Source of the DNA: an uncultured Porphyromonadaceae bacterium
GTDB taxonomy: Bacteria; Bacteroidota; Bacteroidia; Bacteroidales; Muribaculaceae
Length of the DNA stretch: 55,607 bases
Reading direction: 5' to 3'
Assembly: GCA_902495075.1 (NCBI GenBank)
Contig: CABUVO010000026.1
Span: 1-55,607, forward strand
Positions 43,643 through 52,179 of the stretch are shown piece by piece (within the stretch, counting starts at the first letter, position 1; the number at the start of each line of letters is the position of its first letter). Position numbers and translations under genes: made by a program. The notes beneath the pieces were generated by a model that was not told the origin of the DNA, searched no databases, and saw only the letters and a program-made list of their open reading frames with translations.

Positions 43643-44330
43643 TGCAGACATGTCAGCGATTTCGCGGCTGCTGCAATTCACTGATTCCACATTTCCTGTA
43701 GGCACGTTCTCATTCTCCAATGGGTTGGAGACAGCCTCGTTCGAACATCTTGTGCATGATGCCCCGACACTTCATGCCTTCACGGCTTCACAGGCTTTGC
43801 AGGCAGCATACAGCGATGGGGTAACGGCTATCCATGCTCACAGGGCTTTTCTGCAAGGTGATTATGATACCATTGCGGAGGCAGACAGAATGTTGATTCT
43901 ATTTAAGATGAATGATGAGGCGCGCATGATGCTGAAACGTATGGGAAAGAAATTTGCCGAACTTATGGCGAAACTTTTCAGCAACGATATTGTGAGCCGA
44001 TGGCTTCAGGATATAAAAGAGGAAAAGGTGCCGGGCACATTCCCAGTGGCTCAGGGAATAGCATATGCAGCCGCCGGTGTTGACGAAAAGGCGCTCTTTT
44101 GCGCACATCAGTATGGCGTTATAAACATGGTGCTTTCAGCAGCATTGCGCTGCGTGAGGGTATCTCATTACGAGACACAGAAGATACTTTTCGATCTTTC
44201 GGAGAATGTGGAAAAACTCTATGAAGAGGCTTCACAGATGGAACTGAAAGATATGAACGCATTCTTCCCCGAACTTGATATCCTCGCTTCGCTCCATGAG
44301 AAAGGGAATATGCGAATGTTCATGAATTAA
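43626..44330 (+). CDS. ureF: Urease accessory protein UreF
   Basis: A 234-aa, all-helical GTPase-regulating protein of the urease activation complex. Typical segments are LLQFTDSTFPVGTFSFSNGLE near the N-terminus and FPVAQGIAYAAAGVDEKAL. The start at 43626 lies within the end of ureE; an alternative ATG eight codons in (43650) would begin nearer the conserved part. It acts with UreD and UreG in loading nickel. Confidence 0.92.
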   Translation: MSIHIDADMSAISRLLQFTDSTFPVGTFSFSNGLETASFEHLVHDAPTLHAFTASQALQAAYSDGVTAIHAHRAFLQGDYDTIAEADRMLILFKMNDEARMMLKRMGKKFAELMAKLFSNDIVSRWLQDIKEEKVPGTFPVAQGIAYAAAGVDEKALFCAHQYGVINMVLSAALRCVRVSHYETQKILFDLSENVEKLYEEASQMELKDMNAFFPELDILASLHEKGNMRMFMN

Positions 44331-44355
44331 AGATGAATTTTGTTGCACTTTCCAT

Positions 44356-44387
44356 ATTAAACATTACACATTGCACATTAAACATTA
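44356..44387 (+). repeat. Short direct repeat between ureF and ureG
   Basis: ATTAAACATTA occurs at 44356-44366 and 44377-44387, with CACATTGCAC between. The 64-base gap holds nothing else; it could be a slippage product. Confidence 0.45.
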
Positions 44388-44394
44388 ACCTAAG

Positions 44395-45018
44395 ATGTCA
44401 CAGACTTGTAGAATAGGAATAGGTGGACCGGTAGGTTCCGGCAAAACGGCTCTGATTGAGGCGATAACTCCGCGTCTTCTTGAACGCGGAAAGAAAGTGT
44501 TGATTATCACCAACGACATAGTAACCACAGAGGATGCAAAGCATGTTCGCAAAACGCTTAAGGGTATCCTTCATGAAGACAAGATTATTGGTGTGGAAAC
44601 AGGGGCTTGTCCTCACACTGCGGTGCGGGAGGATCCGTCGATGAATATTGCGGCGGTCGAGGAGATGGAAGAGAAGTTTCCGGAAACAGATATCGTGCTG
44701 ATAGAATCGGGAGGAGACAACCTCACTCTTACGTTCAGCCCGGCTCTGGTTGACTTCTTTATCTATGTCATTGACGTTGCTGCCGGCGATAAGATTCCGC
44801 GTAAGGATGGTCCCGGCATTTCACAGAGCGATATCCTTGTGATCAACAAGACTGACCTCGCTCCTTACGTGCATGCTTCGCTTGAAGTGATGGATCACGA
44901 TTCGAAGCTCATGCGTCCCGGCAAACCGTTTGTGTTTACCAATTGCATGACTGGAGAGGGTATAGAGGAATTGGTTGACCTCATATTCAAGATGGCGCTG
45001 TTTGACAGCGATAAATGA
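44395..45018 (+). CDS. ureG: Urease accessory GTPase UreG
   Basis: A 207-aa SIMIBI-class GTPase that powers nickel insertion. Visible motifs are the P-loop GIGGPVGSGKTALIEAI, IVTTEDAKHVRKTL, the nickel-binding Cys-Pro-His in GVETGACPHTAVRED, NLTLTFSPALVD and the guanine-specifying NKTDLAPYV. Length and order are those of the family. It follows ureF by 64 bases and precedes ureD by seven bases. Confidence 0.96.
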   Translation: MSQTCRIGIGGPVGSGKTALIEAITPRLLERGKKVLIITNDIVTTEDAKHVRKTLKGILHEDKIIGVETGACPHTAVREDPSMNIAAVEEMEEKFPETDIVLIESGGDNLTLTFSPALVDFFIYVIDVAAGDKIPRKDGPGISQSDILVINKTDLAPYVHASLEVMDHDSKLMRPGKPFVFTNCMTGEGIEELVDLIFKMALFDSDK

Positions 45019-45025
45019 TAGACAT

Positions 45026-45982
45026 ATGATCAAGAACGATAGATTTAAGACTTCCTCCGTGCCTGAGGTGGATTTTTCATCAGCGCGAGAGATGCAGAGA
45101 TATTTGCGAGAGCCCGAACAGATGTATGTAGGCGCTCCCGGCAAACACGGATATTTGCGTCTCGGTTTCGAGTTGGATTCTGACGGGAAAAGTATTTTGC
45201 GTGACCTTGACCGTCGTGTGCCATTAATTGCCCAGCAAGAGTTGTACTTTGATGAAGAGATGCCTCAGATGCCATGTCTTTATATTCTGTCGTCAGGTGG
45301 TCCGAATGTCGACGGAGACCGTTATCAGCAAGACATCACAGTTAGGAAAAATGCGTTTGCATGGATTTCAACCGGCGCTGCAACCAAGCTTGCTGAAATG
45401 AGATATAATTATTCGGGAATGATTCAGAATATTGTTCTGGAGGAAGGTGCGTATCTTGAATTCATGCCCGAACCTATTTATCCTTGTCGGCACACACGTT
45501 TTATTTCCGACACCCGCATTTGCGTCGATTCCACGGCAACGCTGTTTTATTCGGAAATTTACATGGGAGGGAGGAAATACTATAAAGAAGGTGAACTGTT
45601 TGAATACGACATACTTTCTGTCTGTAGCCATGGCGAGCGTCCAGACGGTGAACAGCTTTTCAGAGAGAAATTCGTGATTGATCCGAATGTAACCCCAGTG
45701 CGGCAATTAGGAATAATGGGCAGATTCGATGTCTTTGCCAACGTGATTGTCATGACTCCCAAGGAACATGCCGACAAGATATATGAATCCACAGAAGCCT
45801 TTATTGATCGCGACAAGATGATTGCCTGTGGCATCACGCATCTTCCAAATGAAGCAGGGCTGCTGTTCAAAGTATTGGGAATGGAACCTGGACCGGTAAA
45901 GAAGATTGTCCGCGACTTCTGCTCGCGCGTGCGCCAGCAAGTAAAGGGTCATCCAGTTCCTCCCGAATTCCCCTGGCGATAA
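45026..45982 (+). CDS. ureD: Urease accessory protein UreD (UreH)
   Basis: A 318-aa beta-rich scaffold protein of the urease activation complex. The segments YILSSGGPNVDGDRYQQDI, FAWISTGAATKLAEM and EYLEFMPEPIYPCRHTRF match UreD/UreH. The start at 45026 (MIKNDRF) is used; the longer frame would overlap ureG by 44 bases. It is the last gene of the cluster and ends 12 bases before the convergent locus B protein. No urea channel or nickel transporter gene is in the window. Confidence 0.93.
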   Translation: MIKNDRFKTSSVPEVDFSSAREMQRYLREPEQMYVGAPGKHGYLRLGFELDSDGKSILRDLDRRVPLIAQQELYFDEEMPQMPCLYILSSGGPNVDGDRYQQDITVRKNAFAWISTGAATKLAEMRYNYSGMIQNIVLEEGAYLEFMPEPIYPCRHTRFISDTRICVDSTATLFYSEIYMGGRKYYKEGELFEYDILSVCSHGERPDGEQLFREKFVIDPNVTPVRQLGIMGRFDVFANVIVMTPKEHADKIYESTEAFIDRDKMIACGITHLPNEAGLLFKVLGMEPGPVKKIVRDFCSRVRQQVKGHPVPPEFPWR

Positions 45983-45994
45983 TGATCTTACTTA

Positions 45995-48900
45995 TTAGCG
46001 TATTGCATCTGCTGGAAGAGGTCGGATTGTAAGTAGGGTGAAAGAATCGGGATCCTGAATCTGGAGAACATCTGTGTGAGATGGAAAATGTCGTTCAACA
46101 GTATCATTCCATCTTCTCCGCTCGATATCAGACACATCCACGAGCATCAGACGAATCGGGAGGTTAACGGTCATTGCATGGTGACGAGATGCCGGCTGCC
46201 CAAGATTTATCATTTTTCCGATCAAGTCATCAATTCTTTCTTTCTTTACATAAGGATAAGTTTGCTGTTCTGTGAAGAAATCAAACATCCTGAAATCCTT
46301 GAAAAGCAATCCGACAGTATTCTCAACGGCATTAAGGAGTCTTGTCCGTGCTTCCTGAATTGTTTCCGAATCAATGGAATAATTGCTGAATGCTGCATTA
46401 AGGTCTATATGTCTCAATAGTTTCGGAAGGTTATCGTTAAAATATTTTTCAAAAAGTTCCCGATCTCCTAAAGATATGAACATTGCGCCTTCAGGGATAG
46501 CGAAAGAAGCGACGGCACGTTTGTCTTCATCCATCCAGCAACGCAGGTTGGAGTTAAAGCTTTGTAACCTGTGGTATGTCTTTCCCATTTCAAGCTGAAG
46601 ATCATGGAAGCTGTCTATCCACATTCCGGCAACGTGATATTGGAGCTGCTTTTCAAGCAACTCTTTACGCACTCTGTTTTCCATCACAGCCAGATGTTCG
46701 ATATCCTTTTTGAGTTCTGACCGTTTTTTTCTTTGCCGGGATATTTTATCAATCCAGAAACAGATTGCAATGAATATGGAAAGGGCAGCGATTATTACTG
46801 CCGTCAATTTAGTGGTATTGTCAATGCTCTTGAATGCAAAGCAAAGCACACATGCCATTGCAGTTAAGAAAGCTGCTGCTCCCGAAGCTTTGAGTGCACG
46901 CTTGAGCAATTCAAATTTATAATTCTTGAGAATGTCAATAAATGAATTCTCCTTATGTGATTTATCGGTTGTTATTTCAACGAGTCTGTTCAGACATGCG
47001 GATTCCGCTTCCTGTCGAAGGAGATTGCGGGTCTGGGGAACACACAGTCGTTGCATCAGATTACTGTAATATCTGTAATAGTCGTTGTAGAGCTGCTGAT
47101 TGTTTTTAAGAATCAGATGAGCCTCGTCAAGCACATTGCGGATTGCAGCCATCTCGATTTGTGCCTGAGTGCCGGCAAATGGTGCGATAAGTCCCGGTGT
47201 CTCTACGTTCTTACTATCGCCACTTTCTGTTGTTTCCGTGATGATGCAGCTGAACATATTGAAATCAGGATCATCTATATAGGTGGAGGAAATGTAGCAA
47301 TATCCTTTATCTCCAAACCCTTCTCCCCATGAATTTCTGACGATATAACATTTGTTTTCCTCTGAATATCCTACTATTACCATAGCATGGTTCTCAGCTT
47401 CTCCCGCTGCTATTTCAGATTCAGAGGGGCGGTTGACATATGCTCCGTTCTTGCCGAAGGAATCATATAGTTTAATGGCGATGCCAACCGGATGACCTTC
47501 TGTAAGAGCAGAGGTGAGTAGACGATGATTAAGAGTTATACTCTCAAGCTTGTCGCCTGTGTCGTGCAACGGGATTTGCAATGCTTTCAGGACCCGGTGG
47601 TTTGCCGCTTCCTTAATTGCCTTTTCAGAAGGTTCTGTGCCAATATTGCCGGATGTGTAGCCGAAAAGCGCTTCTTCGCAAATACCTTTGGTCCCGAGCA
47701 CCTCAAGTTGCTCATAGAAATTGCTGCCTCCCTCCGGTCTGCCTTTCACAACGTTTGAATAATGATAGATAAATTGTTCGCTGAGATTGGATTTATTGTC
47801 ATCACTCCGGTCTTGAAGACGGTTCACAATCGATTCATACATGGATACCACAGCAAATGTTGTGCAGGAACCGAGATTGCCCTGGTTGCGCACTTCCGAG
47901 AAGAAACACCGCAGATCTACTGACTCCTTGGGCTTGATTCCTGCCGTAGGGGAATATCTCTCGTCAAGCGGCTGTTCCTTTATTTCTGCCGTTTTAGGAT
48001 TGGTAGGAGGAAGGTATCTGTTATTTTGTCTCTCAACGTCTATACGCTGCCTGTCGAGTGTCTCAAGCTGATGAAGCTGGTCGGATTTTCTGCGGATAAA
48101 AGATGTGGTATCAAGAATCTCACGTTTAAGTTTCTTAATTGCGGGAAGCGGATTAAATGCATTTCCGTTTTCATCGGATTCTTCTCGTTTTCCTGTTTCC
48201 AAATCCAAAATATACTTTTTCAATCTGGCATAATTCCCCCGCACGGGAAGAAGAGAACGGGTTGATGATTCCGCTGGGATTTCGTTGAATGTGGAAACGT
48301 AAATGTCAATTGGATCACAACAGACATCATCAAGAAGCATCGTGTTCTGATCATATTGCACGCCTTGCAGCCTTACGTTGTCCTGTCCTAATATCAGCGC
48401 AAGAATACCCTCTTTTTCAGGCAGAGACAAATCTTCCCGGCAGATAAAGGCATTCAGATGTTGTTTTATTTCCGAAATCTCTTTTTTCAGTGGCTCTCCG
48501 ACTTTGGCTGCAATATCCCCGTCGGAAAGGTTTCCTTTGCTATAAAGGGGTTCTACAATCTTTTTATAGAACTTTTCATACCGCAGGTTGATGCCGGCAA
48601 GAATGGATGTGGCTATTGACAGGCATTTCTGAGTATCAACAATCTCTTGATCTACACCGGCTTTTTCAAGTGCACGAATGAATGCTTTATGAAGGAGAAG
48701 GGAGCATGCGCCTTTTCGATTGAACCGATAGCTAGAGATGCCGATGGCGATATTCCTTTCATCTGTGCCGGATACTATTGCGGGAGGAAGTATACGGTGG
48801 TAATCCGCGCATAATGCCGAAAAAATAAACGCCAAATACTCAGAGAGAGTATTAAGGGTGAAATCAAGCGGAGCACCGCTTTCAACATAATCATCAAGTA

Positions 48901-49333
48901 TCGTATATGAGAAATGTCCTGTCTGTGATTCTTCATCCAATATCTTGATATTGCCGATTTCGCATGTATCCTGTGCGTTGCCCGTTTCATTATTCAATAT
49001 GCGTGCCAGATTTTTTCGCAGTGCTATCACATGCAGAGAGATTTTGTCGGGTGTGTTTTTTACGGCTTCCCTTACAGACCGAAGTGCAGACTCGAATTTA
49101 TTATCAAACAACGGAATGATTACAATGGAGTGGAGAGTTGTGTCCGTTGCTGTCAGGGTGATGAGTTCGCGATATTTCTTTGAAAGTATTGAAGTAAGTT
49201 CCGACGGTGTCTCGTTGGCAATATTTATGGAGTCATACAGCCTTCCGGCGGCGGCATCGCTTTGCAATGCCGCCGTTTTAGCTGCCAGAAGGTTGGTTTT
49301 CTCCGATGTCCATATAGTTAAGACAGGATTCAT
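45995..49333 (-). CDS. Large membrane protein with papain-like cysteine protease domain
   Basis: An 1112-aa protein, the last gene of locus B. Residues 1-430 are an unassigned, mostly helical domain. A papain-fold (C1) protease domain spans about 455-690. The catalytic Cys is in RNQGNLGSCTTFAVVS (about 490), with the oxyanion Gln six residues earlier. The His is in AENHAMVIVGYSE (about 648) and the Asn in IVRNSWGEGFGDKGY (about 667). Two membrane helices lie at about 815-860, then a soluble domain of about 250 residues. There is no signal peptide, so the protease should face the cytosol. It starts 11 bases after the tubulin-like gene. Confidence 0.75.
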   Translation of the reverse strand: MNPVLTIWTSEKTNLLAAKTAALQSDAAAGRLYDSINIANETPSELTSILSKKYRELITLTATDTTLHSIVIIPLFDNKFESALRSVREAVKNTPDKISLHVIALRKNLARILNNETGNAQDTCEIGNIKILDEESQTGHFSYTILDDYVESGAPLDFTLNTLSEYLAFIFSALCADYHRILPPAIVSGTDERNIAIGISSYRFNRKGACSLLLHKAFIRALEKAGVDQEIVDTQKCLSIATSILAGINLRYEKFYKKIVEPLYSKGNLSDGDIAAKVGEPLKKEISEIKQHLNAFICREDLSLPEKEGILALILGQDNVRLQGVQYDQNTMLLDDVCCDPIDIYVSTFNEIPAESSTRSLLPVRGNYARLKKYILDLETGKREESDENGNAFNPLPAIKKLKREILDTTSFIRRKSDQLHQLETLDRQRIDVERQNNRYLPPTNPKTAEIKEQPLDERYSPTAGIKPKESVDLRCFFSEVRNQGNLGSCTTFAVVSMYESIVNRLQDRSDDNKSNLSEQFIYHYSNVVKGRPEGGSNFYEQLEVLGTKGICEEALFGYTSGNIGTEPSEKAIKEAANHRVLKALQIPLHDTGDKLESITLNHRLLTSALTEGHPVGIAIKLYDSFGKNGAYVNRPSESEIAAGEAENHAMVIVGYSEENKCYIVRNSWGEGFGDKGYCYISSTYIDDPDFNMFSCIITETTESGDSKNVETPGLIAPFAGTQAQIEMAAIRNVLDEAHLILKNNQQLYNDYYRYYSNLMQRLCVPQTRNLLRQEAESACLNRLVEITTDKSHKENSFIDILKNYKFELLKRALKASGAAAFLTAMACVLCFAFKSIDNTTKLTAVIIAALSIFIAICFWIDKISRQRKKRSELKKDIEHLAVMENRVRKELLEKQLQYHVAGMWIDSFHDLQLEMGKTYHRLQSFNSNLRCWMDEDKRAVASFAIPEGAMFISLGDRELFEKYFNDNLPKLLRHIDLNAAFSNYSIDSETIQEARTRLLNAVENTVGLLFKDFRMFDFFTEQQTYPYVKKERIDDLIGKMINLGQPASRHHAMTVNLPIRLMLVDVSDIERRRWNDTVERHFPSHTDVLQIQDPDSFTLLTIRPLPADAIR

Positions 49334-49344
49334 GTTTAAAAAGT

Positions 49345-52128
49345 CTAAGCGTTGTCAAGAATATGCATCATCTCTTTCTCAATAAGCTCCATTTCTTTCT
49401 CGTAGTGTTCGATATGTTCGGGAGAAATGGGACATTTGGAGATTGTTGACAGATATGTGTTGTTCTTTGCCGCTTCGAGGGCAAGAGCCGCCTTTTTGCG
49501 GATTATGTTGTCCGGTCCCGGAACGTCCATCTCTGTAAGGGAGTTTTTTATTTCCGGCTCAAGAATATCGAGATTGTCTTCAAGATATCGGAATGCTTTC
49601 TCACGGGTGTCGCCCATATCAACGAGCCACCCCTTGAGCGGTCTGCCTCCCATTCCCTTGCTCTTTATCTGATATTGTGATGTTGCGTTGTTGAAGGTCA
49701 CGAGATCACATATTATTGCCTGCACCCAAATGTCCAATACTCTCGATTCCGACACGACATCACGGGGCATAAGACTGAAACGTTCCCTCAACATACGTTC
49801 ATGGAGATTTTTGTCCCAATGTGAGCCGTGAGGCTTGTCGTTTTCCCATTTCTCATATTCGGTCGCATAATTATCGAGGGGTTTCAAGGTGAATGCCGGA
49901 ATCACCCCGAGCTGGCGATATATTATGATCCTGTTGCTTAATCCTGTTTCAGAGAATTGCACATCTTTTGCTCCTGCCACAAGATTCTGGAATAGGTTGT
50001 CTTTATATAGACGGGATTTCGCTTTGTTGGCGACACCGACATAATAGCTTTCCACGGGACGTTCCTTCAGATCCGCATCAAATCCTCTGTATGAGTACGA
50101 GATAAGCGGTAGTGACTTATTCACTGCCTTGCGCACAAGCGATTCGAGTTCTTCCTGAGAGAGGGAATCAAGGGCGGAATCAACCGACATTGATTCAAAT
50201 TCTTTAACTTTGGGCATCATACGTGCGAAGCGGAGTATTATTTCCTCTGTCTGTTGGGTGGTCATGGCTGCTATAGCCTGAATGCCACCTTCGTCAACCA
50301 TTGCCTTTACGAAGTTGTTGAAAACAATGTCGGAAATCGGACAGATGACTTTCTCGGCTTCTGAAGCTGAGAGGTCGAACTGGAAAAAGGATGTAGCACC
50401 ACCCTCGCGTATAAGCTGTTGTATCCGATTATTGTTGTCGTTGCGTACAGCCTGCAGGTTCTTCATGATAGTATCTACTCTGCTTATTGATTCCTGACAG
50501 CGGACGCGCAACCATGAATAGAACAAGTGTGCGTATTTCCTACGTTCGATTTCGCGTCGTTGTGTGGCAAGAGCCATGGTACGCGTGGCAACCTCTTCCT
50601 CGTAACCCTTTCGACCTCTTTTGAAGAAGCTGTCCATGCAGTCGGCGAGTTCTTTACAGTTGGTGGTCAATGCGCTTTCGAAGCTTGGCAGCACATCTTC
50701 CAGATTTTCTATTTCATTTTTCATTTCTTCATCACACAACTCAACTGTATGAAGTATGCTGTGAAGAATTTCATTACATAGGAATATGCCGCATTCCCGG
50801 TTTGCCTGCTTATTCATCAAATCGCTTAACGACAAGTCTATTCGGCTTTTAAGACTGTCAAGTTTTTCGTTCAGGACAGCGGGCTTTTCCGTAGCGCGGT
50901 TGTTTATGAAGTCAAGGCATTCCGGTTCCGGATTCTCCGGGTTGTCTATATCGGAGAAGGTGTATGGAGGATTTGGCATCATGAAATAATCAATGACATC
51001 GTCTTTTCCAAGATTCTCACGAATATGATTGTTGTCGAACCAGGCATTTGCGATATTTCCAGGGTCATCACATCCTCCGTTCAGCATTGAGTTGATGATC
51101 TGATTGCATGCTTTGCGAGCGTAAATATTGGCAAGTCGTTTACCATCAAATATAATTTCAGCGCAACCCATGCTTGCAACCCACGCTTTTTTATTTTTGA
51201 TATCCATGGTGCCGTCGCTAATTAATTTATTGACGTTGTCGGCAATTGAATCAAGAGTGACACCAAGTTCTCCGACTGAAGTTACGATAGCCAGAGAAAT
51301 CATTTCGCATATGGGAGCGACATCGTTGAACATGTCGTTGTGGTCATTGCGGTTGTCCACGAAATAGAGAGCGGTGAAAGGACGGTTTTTTACTGAATCG
51401 GTCTGCTGGAACCATTTTATCTCCACCGGTTCGGAAGTCGGTTCAAGATGGGCGAGATAGTCCAGGTCTATTATGGCTCCCTTTCCGTTCGGACGCACGC
51501 GTGAAGACATTGCGCCCGAAACCATGGTGCGGAAAACATCGGAAAGAACGGCATAGCCGGAAATCTTTACATTTGGAAGAAGACGCTGAATAAGGTAAGC
51601 GGTGTTTAGGAAAGTTCCGCTTCCAGTGCCTCCGCCAAGAGAGAAAACCATGTGCACTTCTGTCTGCGCACCAAGTAGACCGTATTTGTCATTGTCTATT
51701 ACACGGGCATCATTAACTTCTGCAAGCTTGCGGTTCAGGAAGTTTTCAATATTATGCTCGTTTACTGTAACGGCAAACCTCCCGTTGGATCGCATCTGCC
51801 CGGCTCCGATTGTCAGGGTTGTCAGACCGCCAACATTGCTTTGTGGAAGCCAGTCGAAGAGGTTTGTGGTAGAATTGCGTTCGTAAATATCAAGAGGTTC
51901 CTCAACGCAAATGGGGAGCTGCTCGGATTTTGTAAGCTGGATTTTTGTGCCATCTTTAGCTGTCACAAATGCGTTCTCAAGTCCCGGACGATCTGTGTCG
52001 ATGCCAAGAAATCCGATCATCGGCGGGATTTCACCATAATTCTCATAAAACATTTTCTTTGCGTTGAGAATGGCTTTGAAACCGGTGCCTCCCAAACCGA
52101 TAATGAGTGTGCGTCTTAGATTTGCCAT
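49345..52128 (-). CDS. Large tubulin-like protein (Tubulin_2 type)
   Basis: A 927-aa protein with two glycine motifs of the tubulin/FtsZ superfamily. The N-terminal one is TLIIGLGGTGFKAI (GGTG at 13-16). The signature loop is VHMVFSLGGGTGSGTFLNTAY (GGGTGSG at 165-171), close to the canonical GGGTGTG of FtsZ. The remaining about 600 residues are mostly helical and unassigned. This is the pattern of the prokaryotic 'tubulin-like' family (Pfam Tubulin_2), which often sits beside VWA proteins, as here. No membrane segments. It follows the VWA gene by 51 bases. Confidence 0.8.
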   Translation of the reverse strand: MANLRRTLIIGLGGTGFKAILNAKKMFYENYGEIPPMIGFLGIDTDRPGLENAFVTAKDGTKIQLTKSEQLPICVEEPLDIYERNSTTNLFDWLPQSNVGGLTTLTIGAGQMRSNGRFAVTVNEHNIENFLNRKLAEVNDARVIDNDKYGLLGAQTEVHMVFSLGGGTGSGTFLNTAYLIQRLLPNVKISGYAVLSDVFRTMVSGAMSSRVRPNGKGAIIDLDYLAHLEPTSEPVEIKWFQQTDSVKNRPFTALYFVDNRNDHNDMFNDVAPICEMISLAIVTSVGELGVTLDSIADNVNKLISDGTMDIKNKKAWVASMGCAEIIFDGKRLANIYARKACNQIINSMLNGGCDDPGNIANAWFDNNHIRENLGKDDVIDYFMMPNPPYTFSDIDNPENPEPECLDFINNRATEKPAVLNEKLDSLKSRIDLSLSDLMNKQANRECGIFLCNEILHSILHTVELCDEEMKNEIENLEDVLPSFESALTTNCKELADCMDSFFKRGRKGYEEEVATRTMALATQRREIERRKYAHLFYSWLRVRCQESISRVDTIMKNLQAVRNDNNNRIQQLIREGGATSFFQFDLSASEAEKVICPISDIVFNNFVKAMVDEGGIQAIAAMTTQQTEEIILRFARMMPKVKEFESMSVDSALDSLSQEELESLVRKAVNKSLPLISYSYRGFDADLKERPVESYYVGVANKAKSRLYKDNLFQNLVAGAKDVQFSETGLSNRIIIYRQLGVIPAFTLKPLDNYATEYEKWENDKPHGSHWDKNLHERMLRERFSLMPRDVVSESRVLDIWVQAIICDLVTFNNATSQYQIKSKGMGGRPLKGWLVDMGDTREKAFRYLEDNLDILEPEIKNSLTEMDVPGPDNIIRKKAALALEAAKNNTYLSTISKCPISPEHIEHYEKEMELIEKEMMHILDNA

Positions 52129-52179
52129 AGTTTGATAATATGTTATGTTGTTTATTTCCGTGATTATTCAAAGTAACTT

